Source of the DNA: Halobacillus sp. A5
Lineage (GTDB): Bacteria; Bacillota; Bacilli; Bacillales; Halobacillaceae
DNA length: 64,000 nt
Direction: 5' to 3'
Assembly: GCF_024189315.1 (NCBI RefSeq)
Contig: NZ_JAIZEO010000001.1
Span: forward strand, 434,001-498,000
The first letter of the stretch is position 1. The number at the start of each line of letters is the position of its first letter. Below, piece after piece: positions 16,268 to 24,957 of this stretch. The notes beneath the pieces were generated by a model, which was given only the letters and a program-made list of their open reading frames with translations, ran no database searches and was not told the DNA's origin. Both the position numbers and the translations under genes were made by a program.

Positions 16268-17233
16268 TTGAAAACGATAAAAGATACGATTCATCAATTA
16301 ACCCTGCCAACACCTTATGCCGTAGGGGATGTGCACTGTTACTTATTAGAAGGGGAGCAGTTGACTTTAATAGATGCTGGGGTGAAAACGGAAGAAGCGT
16401 GGGAAGCGATGAAACTCCAGTTGGACCAAATTAACATTACACCTGATCAAATTGAACAGGTAGCTTTAACCCACCATCATCCAGATCACATGGGGCTGGT
16501 TCAACACTTTCCAAACATAAAAAAAGTAGCGGGTCACCCTTTTCTCAAACCCTGGTATGAACAAAATGAACAATTTTTTATTGAATACGAGAATTTTTTC
16601 CGGCAAATGTATATAGAATCAGGGGTGCCTGAAGATTTCTTTTATATACTTAAAACATTAAAAAAACCGTTGAAATGGACGTCATCCGGGGAACTTCACG
16701 AAGAACTGACAGAGGGGAGCTTCCTTTCAGGGCATGAGGAATGGAAGGTTATCGAAACGCCTGGCCATGCACAAAGTCACATTTCTTTTTTCAGAGAGTG
16801 CGACGGTGCATTAATTGGAGGCGATCACTTACTTGCCCACATATCATCTAATCCATTGCTTGAGCCGCCTCAAACTGTTCATACAACGAGACCCAGGCCG
16901 CTGTTGCAGTATAGAGATTCAATGAAAAAATTATTAAATTATAACATTAAAAAAGTATATCCGGGTCACGGGGAAGTATTCAATGATATAGATTCGTTGA
17001 TCACGCAAAGACTCAAACATCAAGAATTAAGAGCTGCTAAAGTATTAAAGTTACTCGAAGAGGGAGAAAAGTCAGCTTTTCAAGTATGTGAGAGACTGTT
17101 TCCAAAGCATATCCATTCTCAATTTGGTCTGACTATGTCAGAAACTATAGGTCAACTGGATTATTTAGAAGAAAAAGGGCATATTTCAAATAATTTCTTA
17201 GGTGAACGAAAATATTATTATGTAAACAGGTGA
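16268..17233 (+). CDS. MBL-fold metallo-hydrolase (YqjP-like)
   Basis: This 321-residue metallo-beta-lactamase superfamily hydrolase has the zinc motif THHHPDHMG (about residues 76-84), TPGHAQSHISF, GGDHLL and VYPGHGEVF. These match the glyoxalase-II/YqjP-type arrangement. The C-terminal 70 residues contain a winged-helix-like segment (SAFQVCERLFPK, then GQLDYLEEKGHI), typical of the LACTB2-like group. I place the start at the TTG 16268, because GGGGGTAATAAGC precedes it. The next gene, an SDR, starts 4 bp downstream, so both are one transcript, as yqjP-yqjQ in B. subtilis. The substrate is unknown. Confidence 0.88.
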   Translation: MKTIKDTIHQLTLPTPYAVGDVHCYLLEGEQLTLIDAGVKTEEAWEAMKLQLDQINITPDQIEQVALTHHHPDHMGLVQHFPNIKKVAGHPFLKPWYEQNEQFFIEYENFFRQMYIESGVPEDFFYILKTLKKPLKWTSSGELHEELTEGSFLSGHEEWKVIETPGHAQSHISFFRECDGALIGGDHLLAHISSNPLLEPPQTVHTTRPRPLLQYRDSMKKLLNYNIKKVYPGHGEVFNDIDSLITQRLKHQELRAAKVLKLLEEGEKSAFQVCERLFPKHIHSQFGLTMSETIGQLDYLEEKGHISNNFLGERKYYYVNR

Positions 17234-17237
17234 TTGT

Positions 17238-18032
17238 GTGAATGATTTAGTAAAAAACAAAAAAGTATTAATAACAGGAGCGTCAAACGGTATTGGTTTA
17301 TATTTAGCTATTCATGCGGCCAGGCAGGGAGCCGAACCAATTATAGTGTCACGTTCCAAAAACAAACTTAGAGTGATCAAAGAAAAGATTGAGCAATATT
17401 TTGACACTCCCGTTCATTGTTACCAGGCAGATCTGTCTAATGATTCATCTTGGAAGGAGGCATTAAACCTCATATACGAGAGGCATGGGGAAGTTGACGC
17501 CCTAATTAACAATGCTGGAATGGGCAGGTTTCAAAACTTTGTTGATTCTGACTGGGAAGATATTGATCAGATGATTAACATTAACGTTAAAGCTGTATTT
17601 CGAACGATTTATGAATGTCTTCCGTATTTTATCCATCAAAAAAGAGGACATATTATAAACATAGGCTCGCAGGCTGGGAAGATGGCTACTCCTAAATCCG
17701 CTGTTTACTCAGCAACCAAACATGCCGTATTAGGATTTTCTAATGCTCTGCGTATGGAAGTTGAGAATAGCGGCGTTTATGTCACGACCGTTAATCTGGG
17801 GCCTGTTAAGACCAATTTTTTTAAAACGGCTGATCCTTCCGGCAACTATCAAAAATCTGTAGATAAGATCATGCTTGATCCTAACACTGTTGCACTAGAG
17901 ATTATAAATCATTTATTTTACCGGAGGCGTGAAATAAATCTACCGTCATGGATGAACGCAGGGAGCTGGTGCTATCAGTTATCTCCTGGGTTAATGGAAG
18001 CTTTATTAAAATCCCAGTTTCACAAAAAGTAG
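17238..18032 (+). CDS. Short-chain dehydrogenase/reductase (YqjQ-like)
   Basis: This 264-residue NAD(P)-dependent oxidoreductase has a Rossmann motif TGASNGIG (residues 14-21), a NNAG motif (about 91-94), a catalytic Ser in NIGSQAG and the YSATK catalytic pair (about 157-161). The GTG start overlaps the end of the ribosome site AGGTGAT, and the gene lies 4 bp after the MBL hydrolase. It resembles B. subtilis YqjQ in the same position; the substrate is unknown. Confidence 0.9.
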   Translation: MNDLVKNKKVLITGASNGIGLYLAIHAARQGAEPIIVSRSKNKLRVIKEKIEQYFDTPVHCYQADLSNDSSWKEALNLIYERHGEVDALINNAGMGRFQNFVDSDWEDIDQMININVKAVFRTIYECLPYFIHQKRGHIINIGSQAGKMATPKSAVYSATKHAVLGFSNALRMEVENSGVYVTTVNLGPVKTNFFKTADPSGNYQKSVDKIMLDPNTVALEIINHLFYRRREINLPSWMNAGSWCYQLSPGLMEALLKSQFHKK

Positions 18033-18087
18033 TAAAACTTTTGATTCAGATTACTTTGTTTTATAAGATAAGCAGAGAGGTGATCAT

Positions 18088-18420
18088 ATGAAATTGGAAA
18101 TTACTGAAGCGGCCTGGGAACAATTAGAACCGATAATGGATGAAGGACATCAAATATTAAGGCTTTATTATGATACAGAGGGTCTGGGCTGCGGAGTGAA
18201 CGGCCAGCCTACTATACGACTTGTTAATCATATAAATGAAACAGATCAGAAAGTAGAAAATGAAGAGCTTCCTGTGATCATTGACCATCAGCAGAAGGTC
18301 TTCTTTAGGAAAGAGATGAAGCTGGATCTAATTAAAGGAACGTTTAGGCTTTCAAGTCCTGAAGGTATCTTAAATCCAATCATTCCTACAGGGACTGTGA
18401 AAAATGAGGTGCCGTTATGA
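18088..18420 (+). CDS. yqkB: YqkB-like HesB/IscA-fold protein
   Basis: This 110-residue protein has the iron-sulfur biosynthesis (HesB/IscA-like) fold: an N-terminal KLEITEAAWEQLEPIM, then LRLYYDTEGLGCGVNGQP. Only one cysteine is visible, in GLGCGVNG. The canonical three-cysteine IscA set is absent, so cluster carriage is uncertain. The gene sits as in B. subtilis (yqjQ ... yqkB ... yqkE). The ribosome site GAGAGGTGAT lies just before ATG 18088. The stop overlaps the next start (ATGA). Confidence 0.82.
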   Translation: MKLEITEAAWEQLEPIMDEGHQILRLYYDTEGLGCGVNGQPTIRLVNHINETDQKVENEELPVIIDHQQKVFFRKEMKLDLIKGTFRLSSPEGILNPIIPTGTVKNEVPL

Positions 18421-18638
18421 GACCAAAACGGGAAGGGAATCAGCTATCCGATCAATTAAATCAAGACCTGTTAAAACAGCTGAAAGAAAAGAAGATTAGT
18501 TTAAAAGAGCGGGAACGAGATAAAGAAGAACAAGAGCGCCAAAAACGAATAAAGCAAATGAAGGATCGAGAAGCAAATAAAAGTTTCGAAGAGCTGTTAA
18601 ATGAAAGTGAATTAGACTGGGAAAAATTCAAAAAATAA
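18417..18638 (+). CDS. yqkE: YqkE-like small charged coiled-coil protein (DUF3886)
   Basis: This 73-residue, very charged protein consists almost wholly of a Lys/Glu/Arg-rich coiled coil (about residues 18-52) ending in FEELLNESELDWEKFKK, the pattern of B. subtilis YqkE. It is translationally coupled with yqkB through an ATGA overlap. The function is unknown. Confidence 0.82.
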   Translation: MRPKREGNQLSDQLNQDLLKQLKEKKISLKERERDKEEQERQKRIKQMKDREANKSFEELLNESELDWEKFKK

Positions 18639-18676
18639 AGCTGACGAAGATTCTTCTCGTCAGCTTTATTTTTTTT
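18638..18676 (+). terminator. Terminator after yqkE
   Basis: Stem AAGCTGACGA / TCGTCAGCTT with a short loop and a T-rich tail. It lies between convergent genes. Confidence 0.88.
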
Positions 18677-18707
18677 CTTTCGACTCTTTGAAGAAAATGT
18701 TTCTGAA

Positions 18708-19628
18708 TCAGCGGTGATTTTTATAGGTCAACGGCTTAGTCATCGCTTGAATTTCGCCAAACATTTGTTCAGTTAAGGGCGCAGCTTCAAGGTAGCTTAA
18801 ATTATTTTCAAGCTGTTCTATAGAGCTTGCTCCGAACACTGCAGCCGCTACAGTTTTGTTGTGAAGAATATATTGCAGAGCCAGTGCCTCAAGAGTCCTT
18901 TCACTGCTTTCGTAGTCTTTCCATTTATCGATTAAGGCTTTTAATTCCTCATAGCTATAGTCGAGGAAGCCGTCCTGCCCTTTCTCCTTAACCTTCTCTT
19001 GAGCTTTGGTTGACAGCATTCCTTTCGCTAAGGGGCCACGTGCTAATACACTTATATTGTTATCGTCCAGCAGCTCTAGTATTGCCTCTTCAGGGCGTCG
19101 GTCTAAGACGTTAAACTGCATCATTACACTGACTATGTCAGATTTTTTAACGTATTCTTTAATTACATTCGGTCGAATTGATGAAATACCGTACTCTCTT
19201 ATAATGCCCTCCTTCTTAAGTTCGTCAAATGCTTCAATGGTTTCGTCGACAGGGTCGTCAATCGTACCTCCATGTAGCTGATAGAGATCGATGTAATCGA
19301 TGCCTAAACGCTGCAAACTGTCTTTAACAGCACTCTTTATATGCGATTTCGAAGGATCCCATGTCCAGCCTTCCTGACCCGGCGTGAAATTATTCCCCGC
19401 TTTCGTACCAATAATGATATCATTGCGTCGTCCTTTTATTGCTTCTCCCACAGTTCTTTCGTTTTCCCCAAAGTCATAGAGGTCAGCGGTATCTAAATAA
19501 TTTATTCCAGCATTTATGGCCAGGTCAATTATGGATTTAGCTTTTTCTGCATCTTTTCCAAGGGACATACAGCCAAGGCTCAATTCTGACACATAAAGGT
19601 CACTATTACCCAATTGTCTTTTATACAT
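18708..19628 (-). CDS. Aldo/keto reductase (YqkF-like)
   Basis: This 306-residue NADPH-dependent oxidoreductase of the aldo-keto reductase TIM-barrel superfamily has LDTADLYDFGENER (catalytic Asp and Tyr), GTKAGNNF (Lys), YIDLYQLHGGTIDDPVDE (His), and the cofactor region GASSIEQLENNLSYLE. I place the start at ATG 19628, with GGAAAGGAAG upstream. An upstream in-frame ATG at 19658 has no good ribosome site. It is convergent with yqkE, and the position matches B. subtilis yqkF. The physiological substrate is unknown. Confidence 0.9.
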   Translation of the reverse strand: MYKRQLGNSDLYVSELSLGCMSLGKDAEKAKSIIDLAINAGINYLDTADLYDFGENERTVGEAIKGRRNDIIIGTKAGNNFTPGQEGWTWDPSKSHIKSAVKDSLQRLGIDYIDLYQLHGGTIDDPVDETIEAFDELKKEGIIREYGISSIRPNVIKEYVKKSDIVSVMMQFNVLDRRPEEAILELLDDNNISVLARGPLAKGMLSTKAQEKVKEKGQDGFLDYSYEELKALIDKWKDYESSERTLEALALQYILHNKTVAAAVFGASSIEQLENNLSYLEAAPLTEQMFGEIQAMTKPLTYKNHR

Positions 19629-19718
19629 GTAATCTTCCTTTCCTGAAATAATCTCCATTCTATTAATGTCTCTCTCTATGATAAACTATCGATAGGTAAA
19701 AAGAGAGGATGAAACCTT

Positions 19719-20264
19719 ATGCGAAAATTTGAAGAAGTAACGACAGAAACAAGAGAAATATTTAAAGGGAAAATTATTCATTTGAATGTAGACACTGTTA
19801 CTTTACCCGACGGTAATACATCTAAACGAGAGATCATCAAGCATCCTGGTGCTGTAGCCGTTATTGCCCAAAAGGAAGACGGGAAAATTATATTTGTAGA
19901 ACAGTATCGTAAAGCATTAGAAAAAAGTCTGGTGGAAATACCTGCTGGGAAATTAGAAGCCGGAGAAGATCCAATCGTGACGGCTAAAAGGGAGCTGGAG
20001 GAAGAAACAGGGTATACAACAAACCAATTAGAGTTAATTAACTCATTTTATACATCCCCCGGTTTTGCAGATGAACTTGTAAATGTATATTTCACAAGCC
20101 AGTTGATTCCATTAGAAGAAAAAGTTGCGGGTGATGATGATGAATTTGTTGAGTTACTGGAGCTGACGCTTGGAGAAGCAGAGAAGTTAGAAAAAGAACA
20201 GCGAATCCACGATGCCAAGACTTCGTACGCTCTGCTCTATTTAAAATTAAGAGGATTAAAATAA
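19719..20264 (+). CDS. nudF: ADP-ribose pyrophosphatase (NudF)
   Basis: This 181-residue Nudix hydrolase cleaves ADP-ribose to AMP and ribose-5-phosphate. The Nudix box is complete: GKLEAGEDP followed by AKRELEEETGY (about residues 86-106). FYTSPGFADE downstream is typical of the ADP-ribose subfamily. Its place before spoIIM and fur is the same as in B. subtilis (yqkG). Confidence 0.93.
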   Translation: MRKFEEVTTETREIFKGKIIHLNVDTVTLPDGNTSKREIIKHPGAVAVIAQKEDGKIIFVEQYRKALEKSLVEIPAGKLEAGEDPIVTAKRELEEETGYTTNQLELINSFYTSPGFADELVNVYFTSQLIPLEEKVAGDDDEFVELLELTLGEAEKLEKEQRIHDAKTSYALLYLKLRGLK

Positions 20265-20341
20265 TTTCCTCTTAATTTGGTCTACTTATCCGCCTTCTCT
20301 CATAGAGTATTTATAGATCGTTGATGAGAGGGTGAGAGTAG

Positions 20342-20980
20342 ATGCAGCGTGGAGTACGAATGGTGAAAAGTGATATTAACAACCATATAAGCATCTTCGT
20401 TTTTATATTTGTATTATTTATTATGGGGATGATTTTTGGGGCCATTATCGTGAACAGCATGAACTTTGTTCAAAAAGAAGATCTGTTTTTTTATTTAAAA
20501 CAATTTTTTGAACAAATGGTTGATCGAAGCAGTCCGGATCGGACAGGATTATTAAGAGACAGCATTCTATATCATGTGAAATACATGCTGCTTCTTTTCT
20601 TATTAGGGATATCAATTGTAGGAATGCCGATTATTACTGTTTTATTATTTATTAAAGGACTAGTTGTCGGCTTTTCTGTTGGATTTCTCGTAAATCAAAT
20701 GGGTTGGTACGGGCTGCTGTTGTCCTCAGCATCTATAGCTCCGCAGAATATAGTAATTATTCCTGTCTACTTATTTGCCGGTGCACTAGCACTGCTTTTC
20801 TCATTAACTTTGTGTAAACAGTTATTTATTAAAAGGGTACATCAGCCTATTTTACAAGCATTTGCAAAGTACAGCCTGCTCTTTGGAGCGCTGCTTCTAA
20901 TACTCATCTCCGCTTCATTAATAGAAGTATTTATAGCTCATCCGCTGCTGGAAGTTGCTGTGAAATGGATTTATAAATAA
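20342..20980 (+). CDS. spoIIM: Stage II sporulation protein M
   Basis: This 212-residue membrane protein of the engulfment DMP complex (SpoIID-SpoIIM-SpoIIP) acts in the mother cell. About five hydrophobic helices are visible: around residues 17-38, 82-110, 114-130, 138-160 and 178-200. An extracellular-like loop containing VDRSSPDRTGLLRDS lies between the first two. The start at 20342 has GAGGGTGAGAG upstream, and a second ATG at 20360 is also possible. The gene lies between nudF and fur, the conserved place. An inverted repeat CTCTCAT/ATGAGAG (20297-20330) lies in its leader. Confidence 0.9.
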   Translation: MQRGVRMVKSDINNHISIFVFIFVLFIMGMIFGAIIVNSMNFVQKEDLFFYLKQFFEQMVDRSSPDRTGLLRDSILYHVKYMLLLFLLGISIVGMPIITVLLFIKGLVVGFSVGFLVNQMGWYGLLLSSASIAPQNIVIIPVYLFAGALALLFSLTLCKQLFIKRVHQPILQAFAKYSLLFGALLLILISASLIEVFIAHPLLEVAVKWIYK

Positions 20981-20992
20981 TGAGTTTTTAGT

Positions 20993-21011
20993 AATAATGA
21001 TTATCATTAAC
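20993..21011. promoter_or_regulatory. Fur box-like operator upstream of fur
   Basis: AATAATGATTATCATTAAC matches the 19-bp Fur consensus at 17 of 19 positions, with a perfect ATGATTATCAT core centred at 21002. It lies just upstream of a PerR-like box and the fur promoter. Confidence 0.72.
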
Positions 21012-21014
21012 ACT

Positions 21015-21029
21015 TTATAATTATTTTAA
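21015..21029. promoter_or_regulatory. PerR box-like operator upstream of fur
   Basis: TTATAATTATTTTAA matches the PerR consensus TTATAATNATTATAA at 13 of 14 fixed positions and ends 1 bp before the -35 hexamer. In B. subtilis, fur is under PerR control, so this fits. Confidence 0.68.
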
Positions 21030-21030
21030 T

Positions 21031-21059
21031 TTGACACTCGTTCCTTCTCTGCTTATAAT
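21031..21059 (+). promoter_or_regulatory. Sigma-A promoter of fur
   Basis: TTGACA (21031-21036) and TATAAT (21054-21059) are both perfect hexamers, 17 bp apart and 30 bp before the fur start. Confidence 0.85.
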
Positions 21060-21088
21060 GAAAATGGAATTACGAGGGAGGGACGAAG

Positions 21089-21550
21089 ATGGAACATCGA
21101 TTAGAGCGTATAAAAAAACAATTGCATTCTCAGAGTTATAAGTTGACTCCCCAGCGAGAAGCCACTGTTAGAGTTCTTTTGGAAAATGAGGCTGACCATT
21201 TAAGTGCAGAAGATGTATACCTCCTCGTAAAAGAGAAAGCACCTGAAATTGGCTTAGCTACGGTTTACCGTACATTAGAACTATTATCAGAGCTGAAAGT
21301 TGTCGATAAAATCAACTTCGGAGATGGTGTTTCCCGTTACGATTTACGTAAAGAAGGAGCGGAACATTTTCACCATCATCTTGTATGTACAGAATGCGGA
21401 TCTGTAGAAGAAATCGAAGAGGATCTTTTAGGCGAAGTAGAGAAGTTAGTTGAGAAGCAGTGGGGTTTTGAAGTAAAAGATCATCGTTTAACATTTCATG
21501 GGATTTGCAAAGTGTGCCAGAAAGCAGCAGTGGCAGATGGAAGAAAATAA
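21089..21550 (+). CDS. fur: Ferric uptake regulator Fur
   Basis: This 153-residue metalloregulator has an N-terminal winged helix (about residues 10-85, with KLTPQREATVRVLLEN and GLATVYRTLELL) and a C-terminal metal-binding and dimerisation domain with HFHHHLVCTECGSVEEIEE. Two CxxC motifs (CTEC and CKVC) form the structural zinc site. It represses iron acquisition when Fe(II) is plentiful. Placement next to spoIIM, yqzK and xerD, as in B. subtilis, supports Fur over its paralogues PerR or Zur. The upstream region carries a perfect sigma-A promoter with Fur-like and PerR-like boxes. Confidence 0.93.
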   Translation: MEHRLERIKKQLHSQSYKLTPQREATVRVLLENEADHLSAEDVYLLVKEKAPEIGLATVYRTLELLSELKVVDKINFGDGVSRYDLRKEGAEHFHHHLVCTECGSVEEIEEDLLGEVEKLVEKQWGFEVKDHRLTFHGICKVCQKAAVADGRK

Positions 21551-21565
21551 TTCTGTTATGAGTCT

Positions 21566-21602
21566 AAACCGTTATGAATCTAGTATTCGTAACGGTTTTG
21601 TT
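21566..21602 (+). terminator. Terminator after fur
   Basis: Arms AAACCGTTA and TAACGGTTT flank a 15-base loop, followed by TTG and T-rich sequence. Confidence 0.75.
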
Positions 21603-21729
21603 AGTTAATAGGTTTCTATTTACAAATGAAAGAAAATCGTGTACGTTAATTTTAGAAATGAAAATTATATGTATACTAGCTTGTTTTTTTGACATATCCT
21701 TTATAAACAGAATTTTTATGGAGGCTCCT

Positions 21730-21945
21730 ATGTCTAATAATAAGCAGATTCAAGAAATTATAAGAGTACTCATTATCTTCACAATATGTACAAGCTTGTT
21801 TTATGTAGCGCTGCGTGTTATTCATGATCAGCACGAAAGAAGTCATAGATATGACCCTCCCGAAGGCAGGGCAGTTAAGGTGATGAATCCGATAGGGTCA
21901 GATTGGACCAATCGCTTATCGATTTTCTTTCAATTAGGAGAGTAG
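21730..21945 (+). CDS. yqzK: YqzK-like single-pass membrane protein (DUF4227)
   Basis: This 71-residue protein has one membrane helix (about residues 12-30, [18 protein letters not shown]), followed by [17 protein letters not shown], the pattern of DUF4227/YqzK. The start at 21730 has GGAGG 7 bp upstream. It lies 5 bp before xerD, so the two are co-transcribed. The function is unknown. Confidence 0.82.
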   Translation: MSNNKQIQEIIRVLIIFTICTSLFYVALRVIHDQHERSHRYDPPEGRAVKVMNPIGSDWTNRLSIFFQLGE

Positions 21946-21950
21946 ACAGA

Positions 21951-22835
21951 ATGAAATTTGCCCTTGAAGATTTTTTTCATTACTTAACCGTAGAACGGGG
22001 TTTGTCCCAAAATACGATTCATTCTTATAAAAGAGATCTAAATCAATACTTTCTATTTTTACAGGAAATTAATGTGGAGAACTGGGATGAAGTTTCTCGT
22101 ACACAGATTATGAAATATCTTTACAAATTAAATGACAAAGGACGTTCATCGGCTACAATTGCACGTTTTTTATCTTCTATTCGTTTGTTTCATCAATTCT
22201 TGGTAAGAGAGAAGTTAAGTAATCAGGACCCCAGTTTACATATCGAAACACCGAAGAAAGAACGTAAACTTCCTAAAGTTTTATCTTCGGATGATGTGGA
22301 TAAACTGCTGAATTTATCCGCAAAGGATCCATTAACCTATAGAAATAAAGCAATGCTTGAAATTCTATATGCTACAGGACTGCGCGTCACAGAATTGATT
22401 ACTCTTAAAGTCAGTGATCTTCATTTAACAATGGGGTTTGTAAGGTGTATGGGAAAGGGCTCCAAAGAAAGGATTATACCTTTAGGCGATCTTGCTAAAG
22501 ATGCACTGAAAGAGTATTTGAACGGTCCAAGAGATCAGTTGGTCAAGCATAAACAGACAGAAGAATTGTTTGTAAACCAGCACGGCTCCAGGTTGTCCCG
22601 TCAAGGTTTCTGGAAGATATTGAAAGCGGTTGCCAGGCAGGCTGGAGTGGCTAAGGAAATAACACCACACACATTAAGACATTCCTTTGCTACACATTTA
22701 TTGGAGAATGGCGCTGATTTAAGGGCTGTTCAAGAAATGCTTGGTCACGCAGATATTTCTACTACACAAATATATACACATGTTACAAAAACTCGATTAA
22801 AAGATGTCTACCGCTCGTATCATCCAAGGGCGTAG
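21951..22835 (+). CDS. xerD: Site-specific tyrosine recombinase XerD
   Basis: This 294-residue recombinase resolves chromosome dimers at dif with a XerC/CodV partner. It has an N-terminal SAM-like core-binding domain (about residues 1-85). The catalytic domain carries the first Arg in [11 protein letters not shown], Lys in [10 protein letters not shown], His-Arg in [16 protein letters not shown], His in MLGHADIST and the nucleophile Tyr in TQIYTHV. The start is ATG 21951, after TTAGGAGAG. The location after fur and yqzK matches B. subtilis xerD (ripX). Confidence 0.95.
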   Translation: MKFALEDFFHYLTVERGLSQNTIHSYKRDLNQYFLFLQEINVENWDEVSRTQIMKYLYKLNDKGRSSATIARFLSSIRLFHQFLVREKLSNQDPSLHIETPKKERKLPKVLSSDDVDKLLNLSAKDPLTYRNKAMLEILYATGLRVTELITLKVSDLHLTMGFVRCMGKGSKERIIPLGDLAKDALKEYLNGPRDQLVKHKQTEELFVNQHGSRLSRQGFWKILKAVARQAGVAKEITPHTLRHSFATHLLENGADLRAVQEMLGHADISTTQIYTHVTKTRLKDVYRSYHPRA

Positions 22836-22930
22836 TTTCTTTTTAATTTAAGTTGTCTGACATCCTACAACTGAGGTTTTTAGACTATATTTTATAAGCT
22901 TTGGGAAAGTAAACATTAGGAGGTATCGTT

Positions 22931-24109
22931 ATGCAAACATTTAAGCGAGTATTTTTAATTGTAATGGACTCGGTAGGAATTGGAGAAGCTCCAGACGCTG
23001 AGAAGTTTAATGATAAGGGTTCAAATACTCTGGGACATATAGCTGAACATATGAATGGGTTAAATATGCCCAACATGGCGATGTTAGGTCTTGGGAATAT
23101 CAGGCCTGTTAAAGGAATTGGTCCAGCTGCGACTGCCGGCGCTCATTATACGACTATGATTGAGGCGTCGAATGGAAAAGATACGATGACAGGTCATTGG
23201 GAGATTATGGGTTTGAATATTCAACAGCCATTCCGAACATTCCCTGATGGTTTTCCAAAAGAGCTGCTCGATCAAATTCAAGAGAAAACTGGACGCAGTA
23301 TTGTCGGGAACAAGCCGGCTTCAGGTACAGAAATTCTCGTGGAGCTGGGTGAACATCATGTACAAACTGGAGACTTGATCGTTTATACTTCGGCAGATTC
23401 TGTTCTGCAGATTGCAGCTCATGAAGATGTGATTCCTCCTCAAGAACTCTATGAGATTTGTGAGTATGCAAGAGAGCTTACATTAGATGAAAAATACATG
23501 GTGGGCAGAGTAATCGCCCGACCGTTTATCGGAGAAGCCGGTGCTTTTGAACGAACATCGAACCGTCATGATTACGCTCTTAAACCCTTCGGTGAAACTG
23601 TGATGAATCATTTGGAGGACGCGGGGCTTGATGTCATTGCTCTTGGTAAGATTTCGGACATTTATGATGGGGAAGGAGTAACTGAAGCAATACGGACAAC
23701 TGACAATATGGATGGGATGGATCAGCTGGCTGCTTCAATGGATAAGCCGTTTAATGGCTTAAACTTTCTAAATCTTGTTGATTTTGATGCGAAATTCGGG
23801 CACCGAAGAGACCCTCAAGGTTATGGTGAGGCTTTGGAAGCATTTGACCGGCGGCTGCCCGAAGTATTGGATAAGTTAAATGATGACGACTTGCTCATTA
23901 TTACTGCCGATCATGGCAACGATCCTATCCATCATGGTACAGATCATACAAGAGAATTAGTTCCTCTGCTTGTCTATCATAATCAGATTAAACAAGGCAG
24001 AGAGCTGGAACAGCGTCTGACTTTTGCCGATATTGGAGCAACCATCTCAGACAACTTTTCTGCAAAAATGCCTGACCACGGCACAAGCTTTTTAAAAGAC
24101 ATAAAATAG
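22931..24109 (+). CDS. deoB: Phosphopentomutase
   Basis: This 392-residue manganese enzyme of the alkaline phosphatase superfamily interconverts (deoxy)ribose-1-phosphate and -5-phosphate. It has [16 protein letters not shown] (first metal Asp), [13 protein letters not shown] (phosphorylated Thr region), [28 protein letters not shown] and GTDHTRE with the remaining metal ligands. It heads an operon with purine and pyrimidine nucleoside phosphorylases (gaps 12 and 17 bp), forming a nucleoside salvage unit. The ribosome site AGGAGGT precedes ATG 22931. In the leader, AGTTGT (22851) and ACAACT (22867) form an inverted repeat. Confidence 0.96.
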   Translation: MQTFKRVFLIVMDSVGIGEAPDAEKFNDKGSNTLGHIAEHMNGLNMPNMAMLGLGNIRPVKGIGPAATAGAHYTTMIEASNGKDTMTGHWEIMGLNIQQPFRTFPDGFPKELLDQIQEKTGRSIVGNKPASGTEILVELGEHHVQTGDLIVYTSADSVLQIAAHEDVIPPQELYEICEYARELTLDEKYMVGRVIARPFIGEAGAFERTSNRHDYALKPFGETVMNHLEDAGLDVIALGKISDIYDGEGVTEAIRTTDNMDGMDQLAASMDKPFNGLNFLNLVDFDAKFGHRRDPQGYGEALEAFDRRLPEVLDKLNDDDLLIITADHGNDPIHHGTDHTRELVPLLVYHNQIKQGRELEQRLTFADIGATISDNFSAKMPDHGTSFLKDIK

Positions 24110-24121
24110 GGAGAGATTAAT

Positions 24122-24940
24122 ATGACATTGCAAAGTAAAGAAGCCGCTACATTCATTCAAGAGAAATTAAACATTGAACCGACGGTAGGGTTAATTTTAG
24201 GTTCTGGACTCGGCGTCCTGGCAGAGGAAATTGAAAACCCTGTAATAATTCCATATCAGGAGATTCCTCACTTCCCTGAATCTACAGTATCCGGGCATAA
24301 AGGGCAGCTCGTTGCTGGACAGCTTCAGGGTAGGCAGGTACTGGCTATGCAGGGACGTTTTCACTACTATGAAGGCTACGATATGAAGCAGGTGACATTC
24401 CCTGTTCGTGTCATGAAAGAAATCGGAATTGAAACGTTATTTGTTACAAATGCAGCAGGAGGTATTAATAAGGAATTTGAACCTGGCAATTTAATGGTCA
24501 TTACCGATCACATTAACAACATGGGGGATAATCCATTGATGGGTTCAAATGATGAAGAACTAGGGCCGCGCTTTCCTGATATGTCGGAGGCTTATGACAG
24601 AGCGTTGATTCAGCATGCTGAACAAAGTGCTGACCGGCTTGGAATGCAGGTTAAAAAAGGTGTTTATGTAGGAAACACTGGTCCTGCATATGAAACAGGT
24701 GCGGAGATTAGAATGCTTCGAATTTTAGGCGGAGATGCTGTGGGAATGTCTACAGTACCTGAAGTTACTGCTGCAAATCACGCCGGAATCCGTGTACTGG
24801 GCATTTCTTGTATATCTAATATGGCGGCAGGTATATTAGATCAGCCGCTCACCCACGATGAGGTCATTGAAACAACAGCACGAGTAAGAGAAGACTTTCT
24901 AGGCTTTGTTAAAGACCTGCTTAAAACTTTACCGGCATAA
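24122..24940 (+). CDS. punA: Purine-nucleoside phosphorylase
   Basis: This 272-residue trimeric-type purine nucleoside phosphorylase (PupG in B. subtilis) cleaves guanosine and inosine with phosphate. Motifs are [14 protein letters not shown] (phosphate loop), [50 protein letters not shown] (base-binding Glu) and [14 protein letters not shown]. It lies in the deoB-punA-pdp operon; deoB then processes the released pentose-1-phosphate. Confidence 0.96.
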   Translation: MTLQSKEAATFIQEKLNIEPTVGLILGSGLGVLAEEIENPVIIPYQEIPHFPESTVSGHKGQLVAGQLQGRQVLAMQGRFHYYEGYDMKQVTFPVRVMKEIGIETLFVTNAAGGINKEFEPGNLMVITDHINNMGDNPLMGSNDEELGPRFPDMSEAYDRALIQHAEQSADRLGMQVKKGVYVGNTGPAYETGAEIRMLRILGGDAVGMSTVPEVTAANHAGIRVLGISCISNMAAGILDQPLTHDEVIETTARVREDFLGFVKDLLKTLPA

Positions 24941-24957
24941 CTAAAGGGGGAATTCAA

